This document shows positions 7,273 to 16,112 of a stretch of 18,245 nucleotides of DNA, piece after piece. Each line of letters starts with the position of its first letter. Positions within the stretch are counted from its first letter, which is position 1. The notes beneath the pieces are model-generated. The model was not told where the DNA came from, did not search any database, and saw only the letters and a list, made by a program, of their open reading frames with translations. A program made the translations under genes and the position numbers. The stretch comes from Bacteroidota bacterium. GTDB taxonomy: Bacteria > Bacteroidota > Bacteroidia > Cytophagales > Cyclobacteriaceae. The stretch covers positions 1 through 18,245 of the forward strand of contig JAHEMS010000013.1 in NCBI GenBank assembly GCA_024643595.1, given 5' to 3'.

Positions 7273-8400
7273 GTGAAGTTCTCAGACATTCCAGGGTTAT
7301 CCGAGTTAAAAGCAACTTTAATTGATTCCGTGCGCAATCATCATATCGCCCATGCGCAATTATTCCTTGGTAAGCCAGGTTCATTAAATCTCCCTATTGC
7401 ATTGGCCTACTCTACCTACCTGCATTGCCAAAATAAAGGTGAACATGATTCGTGCGGTACTTGCGCTGCGTGCAGTAAAAGTCATAAATATATCCACCCG
7501 GATACCAGTTTTGTCTTCCCGCTCAATAATCTTAAAAATGATAAAGATGAAGATCGGTTTAAGTCTGAAATTCTTAAAGAGTGGCGAATTTTCTTGACTG
7601 AACAACCCTTTGGCGATTTGGGAGACTGGATAAATGCCTATGGAGGGGAGGACAAACAACCTTTGATTTCGCGAGAAGAAGGACGGGAAATCATAAAACA
7701 ACTTTCTTTGAAGCCATTCGAAAGCACTTATAAAGTAATGATCATCTGGCAACCTGAACTCATGCATGCTTCGGCTGCCAATGGCATTTTAAAAATTCTT
7801 GAAGAACCGCCAGCCAATACTTTTTTTCTTTTGGTCAGCAATGCCGCCGATAAGCTATTACCAACTGTGCTTTCACGGACTCAGATGGTGCGTGTGCCAT
7901 TGCTCAGTGATGACGAAGTGAGCAGATATCTGAAGCAAAAAGATCCCTCGCTCGATGAAGGAAGAGCACAGGCGATTATTCAGTTAGCCGATGGCAATCT
8001 CAACCTGGCCCTAAAATTAACTGACAGTGAGGAAGATCATTTTCAAAGTCGTTTCGAAGAATGGATGCGGTCGTGCTTTAAGCGCGATTATTCCATGTTA
8101 TTAAGTTTTTCGGAAGATTTTCATGAATCTGACAAGCTTAGTCAGCGTAATTTATTTCTATATGGGTTGAGTATGATGCGGGAAACCCTGCTGCAATTTT
8201 CAGGTGCCAGTGCCATTGCCCGGGTAAAAGCAAGCGAAGCAAATTTTATTCAGAACTTCAGCAAAGTGATGAATATTAATAAACTTGAAAAAATCAATTC
8301 CCTTATAAGTGACGCATCTTATCATTTGGAAAGAAATGGCAGCGCTAAAATGATTTTCCTTGATCTATCCATACAAATCTCAAAAACATTGAATCCTTAA
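7273..8400 (+). CDS. holB: DNA polymerase III subunit delta'
   Basis: 375 residues, somewhat longer than E. coli delta' (334). As part of the clamp loader, delta' helps open and load the beta clamp. The protein begins KFSDIPGLSELKATLIDSVRN with the family's HAQLFLGKPG segment. The Walker A loop (about 33-41, GKPGSLNLP) lacks the GK[S/T], as usual for the non-hydrolysing delta'. A zinc module follows with C52, C61, C64 and C67. The rest has NGILKILEEPPANTFFLLVSN (170-190) and the SRT variant of the clamp-loader SRC motif (201-203), followed by a helical collar domain. An extra segment at about 72-130 between zinc module and core accounts for the greater length. The start is GTG; no ATG fits, as the frame gives the family N-terminus only from this codon. 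The next gene begins 15 bases after the stop. Confidence 0.93.
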   Translation: MKFSDIPGLSELKATLIDSVRNHHIAHAQLFLGKPGSLNLPIALAYSTYLHCQNKGEHDSCGTCAACSKSHKYIHPDTSFVFPLNNLKNDKDEDRFKSEILKEWRIFLTEQPFGDLGDWINAYGGEDKQPLISREEGREIIKQLSLKPFESTYKVMIIWQPELMHASAANGILKILEEPPANTFFLLVSNAADKLLPTVLSRTQMVRVPLLSDDEVSRYLKQKDPSLDEGRAQAIIQLADGNLNLALKLTDSEEDHFQSRFEEWMRSCFKRDYSMLLSFSEDFHESDKLSQRNLFLYGLSMMRETLLQFSGASAIARVKASEANFIQNFSKVMNINKLEKINSLISDASYHLERNGSAKMIFLDLSIQISKTLNP

Positions 8401-8415
8401 CATGCATTTATCCCG

Positions 8416-9297
8416 ATGAAACAACTTTTAATCCTCACCATCACCTTTCTCTGCCTGGCGACTGGATGCGCTCAACACAAAGATAAAAATGGCACCGTCA
8501 TCACAATAAAAACAAAATATGGAGACATGGTGGCTATTTTATATGACGAGACTCCCCAACACAAAGCAAACTTCATCAAGTTGGCCAAAGAAAAATTCTA
8601 TGACAGTTTATTATTTCATCGGATCATTCAAAATTTTATGATTCAGGGTGGAGATCCTGATTCCAAAAACGCAACGCCAGAGCAAAAGCTTGGAGGAGGT
8701 GGGCCGGGCTATACTATCGAACCGGAATTCAATCCTCATTTATTTCATGCAAAAGGGGCACTGTCAGCCGCCCGATTACCTGATAATCAGAATCCTACGA
8801 AAGCATCCAGCGGAAGTCAATTTTATATTGTGCAAGGTTCCGTAGTAAAGGAATCAGATGTAGAATATCTGAAAGTTGATCAGGCAAAATTAGGATCCTT
8901 ATTCCGACAGTTTATGATGAACCCCGACAACAAAGGCGCTGTTGATACGCTCAATCAGGTGTACGCAACTGGAGATATGGCAGCCTATCAAAAGATAGTA
9001 TACAGTTGTATTCCACGAATAGAAAAACAAAATGGGGTAAAAATTTTGAAGGATATTTCCGAAGAAAAAATTAAAGCCTATACCACCGTGGGCGGTTCAC
9101 CTCACCTTGATGATGAATATACGGTATTTGGCAAGGTGATTAAGGGATTAGATGTTCTTGATAAAATTGCAGCTGTTCCAACGGTTGCGGGCGATCGACC
9201 GTATGAGGACATCAGAATGACCATAATCGTGGAAGAAATGCCAAGAAAAAAAATCACGAAAGAGTTCGATTACGAATTTCCGGAGATAAAAAAATGA
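8416..9297 (+). CDS. Cyclophilin-type peptidyl-prolyl isomerase lipoprotein
   Basis: 293 residues. A signal peptide with lipobox LATGC (lipidated C18) predicts an envelope-anchored protein in the periplasm, where it would catalyse cis-trans prolyl isomerisation during folding of exported proteins. Cyclophilin motifs are FHRIIQNFMIQGGDP (67-81), PGYTIEPEF, GALSAAR, SSGSQFYIV (131-139) and DDEYTVFGKVIKGLDVLD (232-249). The residues matching human CypA R55, F60, M61 and Q63 are kept (R69, F74, M75, Q77). CypA W121 and H126 align with H230 and Y235, suggesting cyclosporin insensitivity. A helical insert of about 85 residues (142-228) splits the domain between the GSQF strand and the last strands. 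The stop overlaps the next start by ATGA, so translation of the two is probably coupled. Confidence 0.92.
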   Translation: MKQLLILTITFLCLATGCAQHKDKNGTVITIKTKYGDMVAILYDETPQHKANFIKLAKEKFYDSLLFHRIIQNFMIQGGDPDSKNATPEQKLGGGGPGYTIEPEFNPHLFHAKGALSAARLPDNQNPTKASSGSQFYIVQGSVVKESDVEYLKVDQAKLGSLFRQFMMNPDNKGAVDTLNQVYATGDMAAYQKIVYSCIPRIEKQNGVKILKDISEEKIKAYTTVGGSPHLDDEYTVFGKVIKGLDVLDKIAAVPTVAGDRPYEDIRMTIIVEEMPRKKITKEFDYEFPEIKK

Positions 9298-10184
9298 AAA
9301 TTCTAATTACGGGTGCGAACGGATTGCTTGGCTATAAGCTCGTGCAATTATTAAACAAGCAAGCCGATATTCAGGTTATAGCCACAGGAAGAAGAACCAT
9401 ATCAGGGCTTCCATCAACCGTTTCGTTCTTTGAATTAGATATATCCAACCCCATACAAACCGACAATGTAATTAGTGCGCTTAAGCCAGATGTGATTATC
9501 AATTCGGCCGCTATGACCCAAGTGGATCAATGTGAAATCGACCGCGAAGCCTGTTGGAAAGTAAATGTTACTGGCGTATCAAACCTGGTCGCTACCTGTT
9601 CAAAAAATCATACGCACCTGGTTCATGTTTCGACTGATTTCATTTTTGATGGTTCCGAAGGACCGTTAGATGAAACGGCCATGCCAAATCCCGTGAATTA
9701 TTACGGAGAGAGCAAATTGGCTGGTGAAAGGGTGATTCAACAAAGTAATATTGGATGGGCTATTCTGCGCACGGTGTTGGTCTATGGAGTTACTCCTGAC
9801 ATGAGTCGTAGTAACATCGTGCTATGGGTTAAAAAAAGCCTGGAAGAGGGAAAGACGATCAATGTCGTTAATGACCAATGGCGTACTCCTACGCTTGCAG
9901 AAGATTTAGCCATGGGTTGTTTACTTGCCGCAAAGAAAAAAGCTATCGGCGTTTACAATATTTCAGGGGAAGAAATGATGACTCCCTATGATATCGCAAT
10001 TGAAACAGCTGAGTTCTTCAAGCTGAATAAATCATTGATTCAACCAACTGATTCAAGTAAGTTTAAACAGCCAGCGATGAGGCCACTGAAAACTGGTTTC
10101 TTCATCAAAAAAGCAAAAGATGAATTGGGTTATCATCCACACTCCTTCCATGATGGCATCGCACTGATGGCATCGCAGTTTTAG
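9294..10184 (+). CDS. RmlD-like SDR family reductase (dTDP-4-dehydrorhamnose reductase-like)
   Basis: 296 residues, usual RmlD length. It is an extended short-chain dehydrogenase with the NAD(P)-binding motif GANGLLG (7-13), INSAAMTQVDQCE (69-81), the HVSTDFIFDG strand (111-120), catalytic YGESK (Y137, K141), ILRTVLVYG (157-165) and NDQWRTPTLAEDLA (193-206). These follow the RmlD/RfbD pattern, in which dTDP-4-keto-L-rhamnose is reduced to dTDP-L-rhamnose. No rmlA, rmlB or rmlC is nearby, so the substrate may be another nucleotide sugar, and a related reductase role is equally possible. It overlaps the cyclophilin stop by 4 bases and is the last gene of the 6051-10184 cluster. Cytosolic; no signal peptide. 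Confidence 0.85.
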   Translation: MKILITGANGLLGYKLVQLLNKQADIQVIATGRRTISGLPSTVSFFELDISNPIQTDNVISALKPDVIINSAAMTQVDQCEIDREACWKVNVTGVSNLVATCSKNHTHLVHVSTDFIFDGSEGPLDETAMPNPVNYYGESKLAGERVIQQSNIGWAILRTVLVYGVTPDMSRSNIVLWVKKSLEEGKTINVVNDQWRTPTLAEDLAMGCLLAAKKKAIGVYNISGEEMMTPYDIAIETAEFFKLNKSLIQPTDSSKFKQPAMRPLKTGFFIKKAKDELGYHPHSFHDGIALMASQF

Positions 10185-10266
10185 ATGGTAATTGTGCCAC
10201 TCACACAGCACTTGTTTTTAAATAGAAATTATTTTTTGATCTTACCCAGATTCAAATAATACAATT

Positions 10267-11640
10267 ATGTCTGCAAATCGTGGTGAATGGGGTTCAAAGT
10301 TTGGTTTTGTAATGGCCGCTGCCGGCTCAGCAGTTGGTTTGGGTAACATCTGGCGATTTCCATACCTCACCGGTGAAAACGGTGGTGCTGCTTTTGTGCT
10401 GATTTACATTTTATGTGTAGTCCTGGTAGCTGCGCCTATGCTCATCAATGAAATTGCCATTGGACGATTAACGGGTAAAGGCCCGGTTGGCGCGGTTCAA
10501 CATTTGGGAGGAAATAAATTATGGGTTACCCTGGTGGGCGTGCTACCATTGATCGTGACATTTGTTGTTCTTAGTTATTACAGCACTATTGCCGGCTGGA
10601 CCGTTGGCTATATTTTCATCTCTCTCCTTTCTATCAAAACGACTTTCGCTGAATTCATTGCTAATCCTAATTATGTAATTCCACTGGGGGCAGGAGTGAT
10701 TTTACTAACCAGTTATATTGTTCTAGCCGGAGTATCCGGAGGAATTGAGAAAGTAGCAAAAGTTCTTATGCCCATGCTTTTTGTTTTGTTACTTATCGTG
10801 ATCGTAAGAGGGGTTACATTGCCTGGAGCAGGGAGAGGAATCCAGTATTATCTAATTCCAGATTTTTCAAAAATAACAAGCAAGGTGATTCTGGCTGCCT
10901 TAACACAAGCTTTTTTTTCATTAGGTGTTGGTTGGGGCATGATGATCACTTACGGTTCCTATTTGAACAAGAATCAAAATATTGTCACTTCAAGTTTATG
11001 GGTAGGTGCAATGGATAGTTCCATTGCATTTTTGGCTGGCTTCATGATTTTTCCAGCTGTGTTTTCGTTTAACCAATCACCTGATCAGGGAGCAACGCTG
11101 GTATTTAACGTATTGGCCAATATCTTTCAGCAAATGCCGCTTGGAAATATTGCAGGCGCCTTGTTCTTTTTATTATTATTCTTTGCCGCTATTACTTCCA
11201 CCATTTCAATGTTAGAAGCACCTTCAGCCTACTTCATGGATCAGAAGAAATGGAACAGAAAGAAAGCCGCACGGGTCGTAGCCATTGCTGCATTTTTGTT
11301 TGGTATTCCTTCTGCATTGTCAACGGGTGCGTCCGAAAGCCTCTCAGTCCTGCAGATTGACTTTCTCGGCGTAATAAAAACCGGTGTGATGGACATTTTT
11401 GATTATTTGTTTGGCAGCCTCTTTATGATGCTTGTCGTTTTATCAACTTGCCTGTTTACAGGCTGGTTTATTAAGTCTGATTTATTAGTCGATGAAATTG
11501 AACAAGGTATGCCTTCGTTCAAAACAGGAAAAATTCTCGGTATCGCTCCCTATAGAATCTGGTTATTTATGATCCGTTATGTATGCCCCATTATTATTGG
11601 GATTGTCATCCTCAATATGTTTGGGGTGTTTGGAGTTTAG
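10267..11640 (+). CDS. Sodium-dependent transporter, NSS (SNF) family
   Basis: 457 residues, within the bacterial range for LeuT-fold neurotransmitter:sodium symporters. The first TM and following loop carry the family hallmark GSAVGLGNIWRFPYLTGENGG (residues 18-38), where the unwound part of TM1 binds sodium and substrate. About 11-12 hydrophobic helices follow, including FLAGFMIFPAVF, ALFFLLLFFAAITSTISMLEA and a final IIIGIVILNMFGVFGV. It imports small amino acids or related compounds with sodium; the substrate cannot be told from sequence. It lies 82 bases after the rmlD-like gene and is probably a separate unit. Downstream it meets the phosphatase gene head-on across 70 bases. Confidence 0.92.
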   Translation: MSANRGEWGSKFGFVMAAAGSAVGLGNIWRFPYLTGENGGAAFVLIYILCVVLVAAPMLINEIAIGRLTGKGPVGAVQHLGGNKLWVTLVGVLPLIVTFVVLSYYSTIAGWTVGYIFISLLSIKTTFAEFIANPNYVIPLGAGVILLTSYIVLAGVSGGIEKVAKVLMPMLFVLLLIVIVRGVTLPGAGRGIQYYLIPDFSKITSKVILAALTQAFFSLGVGWGMMITYGSYLNKNQNIVTSSLWVGAMDSSIAFLAGFMIFPAVFSFNQSPDQGATLVFNVLANIFQQMPLGNIAGALFFLLLFFAAITSTISMLEAPSAYFMDQKKWNRKKAARVVAIAAFLFGIPSALSTGASESLSVLQIDFLGVIKTGVMDIFDYLFGSLFMMLVVLSTCLFTGWFIKSDLLVDEIEQGMPSFKTGKILGIAPYRIWLFMIRYVCPIIIGIVILNMFGVFGV

Positions 11641-11710
11641 TTATTTCCACACCCTATTTATGAACAGCAAATAATAATACTTCTTTATCCCTTTTGGATG
11701 GGGGTAATTA

Positions 11711-13351
11711 TTAATCAAGGATCTCCACCACCGGTTGACCATTTGCTCCACTAGGAAACTTGATACCCAATAAGACAGATAATGTTGGAGCTATATCGGT
11801 AATGGTATGAAACTGCGAGGAAGTTCCTTTTTTTATTCCCGCTCCATAAAATAATATCGGAACGTGGGTATCGTAGGTATAAACTGAACCGTGTGTCGAT
11901 CCGGTTACTCCACCCCATGACAACCATCCTGGCTCCAATACGAATGAAATATCACCACACCGTTTATTATTATAACCTCTCACCACTTTTCCACGAATGC
12001 TCTGTTCATCAAAAGCCGTCTGTCGCAATGTAGTGGAAGTGAATACCTGGGCAATACCCTCTGTAGATTGTAAAAAATTAGTGATCAGATCGGTGGCTAT
12101 TAATAAATCAACTCCAGCCTTACGTGGATCACCAGTAAATGCAGCCTGATTAATAAATACCTGATCTGATGTCATTAATTCAATTATTTCTTTTCCGGGA
12201 AAATATTTTAAAAGATGTTCTTTCAGATTTGCCTCCACAGATGCAGCGCGGAAATATCCGGCCGGAATACGTTTATCAATCATCGACTGCGGCACTTCAG
12301 AAACACCGTGATCGGAAGTAAGGAATACAGTATAAGCTCCTTTTCCGACTTCCTTATCCAAAGTAGCGAACAGATCCTCCAGGGTTTTATCCAACCGGAG
12401 ATAGGTGTCTTCCAACTCAACTGAGTTAGGCCCCATGGCGTGACCAATTATATCCGTACTTGAGAATGAGATGCTAAGAAAATCAGTCACCTGATCTTTA
12501 CCTAAATCCTCTGCCAGAAGAGCCCTTTTGGCAAAGTCAGCAATAAATGTATTTCCCCATGGAGTCATAGAAAGAAGATTTAATTCACCCATCTGCTTTC
12601 GCAATTCCGCCAAATTGTAAGGAAAAGCAGATGTGGTTTTGCCACCCCACTTTCCTTCATAAGGAGAATCATCAGGCCCAACCTCCGTATATTGTTCAAT
12701 GGGTAACAAAGTTTTCCATTCTTGATTCAAATATTTATTAGCCAGATTGAGTTGATTGAATTGCTGAACCCAATCCGGAAGGGTGTCATAATAATATGTG
12801 CTGGTAATCATATTACCTGTTTTACCATCATACCAATACGCCCCATCAGGCAGATGACCCGCCGGCAATACGGCTCCCCGATCTTTAATAGAGACGCCTA
12901 TAACTTTGGCCCGCTGTTGTGATGCCAGCTTTAACTCATCGGTAATAGTCGTGGAGAGCAATCGCCAGGGAGAAACGGTTCCGCTCCCAACAGCATTTGT
13001 TCCTGTCGGCTTCTGAATTGGATCATTAACACAGTTTACACCTTTTCCCAATACGCGATCGTACCATTCATTGGCAACTATTCCATGAACCGAGGGGGTA
13101 GCGCCTGTATACACGGATGCATGTCCAGGGCCAGTTTCAGTAGGAACATAATTATAATGGCCATTCTTTAATACAAATCCCTCATTGGTAAATCGTCTAA
13201 ACCCATCAGGTCCAAACTTGCTTGCATAACGGTAGAGGTATTCCTGACGCATCTGATCAACAACGATGCCCACCACCAACTTAGGTTTATTCTGTGCCAT
13301 CATTAATTGCGTAGTCAACAACAAACAAACACCAACAATAATCTTTCTCAT
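11711..13351 (-). CDS. Secreted PafA-type alkaline phosphatase (phosphate monoesterase)
   Basis: 546 residues with signal peptide MRKIIVGVCLLLTTQLMMAQ. The alkaline phosphatase superfamily catalytic set matches PafA of Elizabethkingia with a constant offset of 6 from memory: D32 (VVDQMR), nucleophile T73 in PTETGPGHAS, N94 and the PafA-specific K156 and R158 in SIKDRGAVLPAGH. Further metal ligands are the D and H of STDIIGHAMGP, the DH of TSDHGVSE and the late H in GSTHGSVYTYDTHVP. Zinc is the expected metal. It hydrolyses phosphate monoesters in the periplasm or outside the cell to supply phosphate; PafA is described as insensitive to phosphate inhibition. No T9SS C-terminal domain is evident. 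Its start is 48 bases after the stop of the WG-repeat gene, so they may share a transcript. An imperfect promoter-like TATAATTTG occurs in that gap. Confidence 0.93.
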   Translation of the reverse strand: MRKIIVGVCLLLTTQLMMAQNKPKLVVGIVVDQMRQEYLYRYASKFGPDGFRRFTNEGFVLKNGHYNYVPTETGPGHASVYTGATPSVHGIVANEWYDRVLGKGVNCVNDPIQKPTGTNAVGSGTVSPWRLLSTTITDELKLASQQRAKVIGVSIKDRGAVLPAGHLPDGAYWYDGKTGNMITSTYYYDTLPDWVQQFNQLNLANKYLNQEWKTLLPIEQYTEVGPDDSPYEGKWGGKTTSAFPYNLAELRKQMGELNLLSMTPWGNTFIADFAKRALLAEDLGKDQVTDFLSISFSSTDIIGHAMGPNSVELEDTYLRLDKTLEDLFATLDKEVGKGAYTVFLTSDHGVSEVPQSMIDKRIPAGYFRAASVEANLKEHLLKYFPGKEIIELMTSDQVFINQAAFTGDPRKAGVDLLIATDLITNFLQSTEGIAQVFTSTTLRQTAFDEQSIRGKVVRGYNNKRCGDISFVLEPGWLSWGGVTGSTHGSVYTYDTHVPILFYGAGIKKGTSSQFHTITDIAPTLSVLLGIKFPSGANGQPVVEILD

Positions 13352-13399
13352 GTCTTTTAATTATGGATAAACGGATTACAAATTATAATTTTATTGGAT

Positions 13400-15994
13400 T
13401 TAATGATCCTCACACAAAATTCGATCATATTCATCTTCTTCATAGGCATGCTTACGCACTAATTTGCCTGCTTCGTCAAAATAAACAACAATAAATATGC
13501 CTGCTTCTTCAACATTTTTCTCTGTAAAATAAAAAGGGTGATCAGCTGTACCAAGATCAATGATTTCAGTGAATGACGGAACCACCACTACTCCTCTCCT
13601 GTTGCTCACAATTCCATAATAATTATCCCGGTAGATGCGGACAATTTTTTCATTGCTACCATTTTTTAACCAGGTTATGTTTTTTACACGATCAAGAAAT
13701 ACTTTCTGTGTATGATAATTTAGTAGTTTCCACTGAAAATCTTTTTTCACCCAGATTAAAGAATCACTCCACGCAAGCACTTCAGAAAACTCAAATTCGG
13801 TCTCAGGTTTGGAACGTTGATCAATCAATCCGTAAGCTCCATTTTTATACACCACCAGATTCTGTTTACCGATTGGGATAAGATTACGTTCATATATGGG
13901 TTTAATATACCTGCGGGACAGCAAATCATACAAACCAAATTTCTTATCCTTCAAAATTGCCAAATAACTATTATCCTTAAGAATAATTTCATCCATCTCT
14001 ACTGGCACCAAGGTTTTTCCATTACGACCTAACAGTCCTTTTTTAGATCCTTTTGATACGATAAAAAATTCATTGCCTAAGGATTCTTCCGGCACAAACT
14101 CCGTTGCCAATAATTGTTCACCTTTTTCCAGAGTAAAGACTGTATTCTTCCTTTTACTTTCAGTATAAAAGAATTGTACCGAATCTTTTGAGCTTACAAA
14201 ATTAATTTTAGAATCAGCCTGAAGGTCCATGAAGTGCGAAGCTGATAAATAAACTTTATACTTATTATTTTTCTTGGTAAAGGCAAGGCGCTGATCAAAC
14301 CATACTGAATCCGCATCTGAAACAACCCGTTGTTTTAATAGCATATCATAAAGCTCGCTTTTTTGAGCTCCACTTAGCGCGAGCCAATTGCCATGAAAAG
14401 CGATGTTATCATAGGTCTTATTCTCAAGTTCCGCAGACAATCCAAAAACTGAGATCCGACCATTCTGGTTTTTAATAAACCCAAATGAAGTTTTGGTTAA
14501 AGAGTGTCGATCCAACGGAACCACATAATCAAGATTTGTATTGAGAATACCTTCCAGTCCACTATTACGGACCAATAACAAACCCTTGCTAAACGCTTTT
14601 ACTTCATCAAAAACCAATTGATCCTGAAATGGACTTCCATCTGCCAAGGAAGCCAGCTGCTCCACAGTATTGATAACTTTTTTGCCCGATCGTGTTAAAA
14701 GAATTAATCCCTCCGCATGTTCAACCTGGGATACTCCTTTAACAGGAAGTAACCTTCCCGCCAGGGTAAAAAGCGTGTAATATCCATCATGAATTGCCGC
14801 GATAAAATTATCATCGACCATGTAATAGTCTTCATAACAGTCACTAATAACTACCGAACCTGATTTATGAATCAATGTCTTGCAGTTTTGATCATTGACC
14901 ATTAAATAGCCGTATCCAATCGATTTAACGGACGAAGTATTGTTCGCAATTTTTTTTCCTGTCCGACTGAAATAGCCATCCGTCAATGAAAGAATGTCAT
15001 CCATAACGGGCCCGCATTTATATTCATCACGCACATCCTGAAATTGTGGCGACAAAAGTTCGGTCCCGGTTTGATCCATAAAACCGAATGCGCCATTCTT
15101 TAAAAATGGGATCCAAAACCGAGCATCCAATTCCATTACCCGTTTTAGGGAATCAGTGAGTATACTTGCCGGAATTGTTTCTTCCCGGTCTTTATAAATA
15201 TGAAACAAAATGTTGTCGACCATCTTTCGCTGTCTGGCGGATGGATATTCATTTAAATAACTAAAAAAATCTTTTGGTTCACCTGACGCAGTAGCTATTT
15301 CAAATATCTGCTGTTGTGCTTGATCAGCATACGGACTTTGAGGATAATCCTTCAAAAAGGATTTAAAACTTTCAAGTTTTTTACTTTTGGTTTTCCCCTC
15401 GAAAAGTAATTTATCATAACGATCTGTTGCTTCCTGTGCCCGATGTGATTGAGGATATCGAAATAAGTAAGCTTGGAAACTCTGATAAGTGTTTATCTTG
15501 AGCGCTTCCAGGAAACTTACTTCATCACGCAATTCAATGGCATTGTCTACCTGTAATGCGGTAGAAAAAGATTTTATAAATTGGAGGTAACTCTCCTCCG
15601 TATTTACCTGTTTTGCCCGGACAAATGCGGCACTATCGATCGCTCCTTTCAGTTGACGTAAAATCAAACTATCAACAGGAAATTTAATCAGCTTATCCTT
15701 TTCTCTTAGCGATAATGTATCAAATCCGCTGATAGATTTATTAATATAATAGTATGCCGAATCAATCTGAAATTTAGGGTTGGCGGGTACAAAAAACCAG
15801 TTGGCAAGCACGTAAATGGCTTCCAGGTTCGAAGGATCTTTATGTAAGGATTTTTGCAAAAGACGCTGTGCGCGCTCATACTTTCCATCTTGCAACCTAC
15901 TCCAGGCTTTGCGTTCAGGATCCAACTGTGCATAGGATTCACCTGCGAGCAATAGCAGCAACAGAATCAGACTATTCGTATAAAATTTCAACAC
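13400..15994 (-). CDS. Secreted TPR-like and WG-repeat protein, function unknown
   Basis: 864 residues from a GTG at 15994. No ATG is available: a stop sits just before a TTG at 16015 (871 residues), and another TTG lies at 15991. A promoter-like TAACTTTG at 16030-16023 would start transcription near 16016, so 15994 or 15991 is preferred. An N-terminal signal peptide rich in Leu ends in ESYAQ. About residues 25-285 are helical repeats, first TPR-like (GKYERAQRLLQKSLHKDPSNLEAIY) and then about four 36-residue units with F..YL..YPQS....A. From about 300 to the end run WG-repeat-like beta units, such as GAFGFMDQTGTELLSPQF, KKGLLGRNGKTLVPV, KKFGLYDLLSRRYIKPIY, GAYGLIDQRSK and YYGIVSNRRGVVVVPSF. 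The protein is exported and likely binds a partner or surface; I assign no function. The pafA-like gene lies 48 bases downstream. Confidence 0.85.
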   Translation of the reverse strand: MLKFYTNSLILLLLLLAGESYAQLDPERKAWSRLQDGKYERAQRLLQKSLHKDPSNLEAIYVLANWFFVPANPKFQIDSAYYYINKSISGFDTLSLREKDKLIKFPVDSLILRQLKGAIDSAAFVRAKQVNTEESYLQFIKSFSTALQVDNAIELRDEVSFLEALKINTYQSFQAYLFRYPQSHRAQEATDRYDKLLFEGKTKSKKLESFKSFLKDYPQSPYADQAQQQIFEIATASGEPKDFFSYLNEYPSARQRKMVDNILFHIYKDREETIPASILTDSLKRVMELDARFWIPFLKNGAFGFMDQTGTELLSPQFQDVRDEYKCGPVMDDILSLTDGYFSRTGKKIANNTSSVKSIGYGYLMVNDQNCKTLIHKSGSVVISDCYEDYYMVDDNFIAAIHDGYYTLFTLAGRLLPVKGVSQVEHAEGLILLTRSGKKVINTVEQLASLADGSPFQDQLVFDEVKAFSKGLLLVRNSGLEGILNTNLDYVVPLDRHSLTKTSFGFIKNQNGRISVFGLSAELENKTYDNIAFHGNWLALSGAQKSELYDMLLKQRVVSDADSVWFDQRLAFTKKNNKYKVYLSASHFMDLQADSKINFVSSKDSVQFFYTESKRKNTVFTLEKGEQLLATEFVPEESLGNEFFIVSKGSKKGLLGRNGKTLVPVEMDEIILKDNSYLAILKDKKFGLYDLLSRRYIKPIYERNLIPIGKQNLVVYKNGAYGLIDQRSKPETEFEFSEVLAWSDSLIWVKKDFQWKLLNYHTQKVFLDRVKNITWLKNGSNEKIVRIYRDNYYGIVSNRRGVVVVPSFTEIIDLGTADHPFYFTEKNVEEAGIFIVVYFDEAGKLVRKHAYEEDEYDRILCEDH

Positions 15995-16022
15995 GTACTC
16001 AATTAACTTCAGCAATTAGCCA

Positions 16023-16030
16023 CAAAGTTA
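16023..16030 (-). promoter_or_regulatory. Candidate -7 element for the WG-repeat gene
   Basis: On the minus strand TAACTTTG matches TAnnTTTG exactly, about 30 bases before the GTG at 15994. No TTG -33 element is seen about 19 bases upstream (the place reads TGTTC), so the call is weaker than for the other two promoters. It matters mainly because it would exclude the TTG at 16015 as the start. Confidence 0.4.
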
Positions 16031-16112
16031 ATCATTGAATGGTTTAAAGAACAGTCAGTGTAACCCCACGTAATGATAATTCCCCGCTTTTTAAGTTAAG
16101 CAGTCTATTACC

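Noticed and set aside
7384..7767. Antisense open frame of 127 codons inside holB
   Set aside because: It overlaps a well-supported gene, has no recognisable motif and reads as a shadow of holB codon structure.
10193..10213. Short GTGC/GCAC repeat after the RmlD-like gene
   Set aside because: The stem is only 4 bp with a 10-base loop, which is expected by chance.
10212..10238. Promoter-like TTG and ATTTTTTG before the NSS transporter
   Set aside because: The -7 element is out of register with TAnnTTTG and the spacer is 16 bases, so the match is too weak to list.
11625..11662. Inverted repeat GGGTGT and ACACCC spanning the end of the NSS gene
   Set aside because: The loop is long, the stem short and bulged, and no T-run follows, so it is not called a terminator.
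13573..14032. Overlapping plus-strand open frames inside the WG-repeat gene
   Set aside because: They are antisense to the repeat domain, with no initiation context or recognisable domain.
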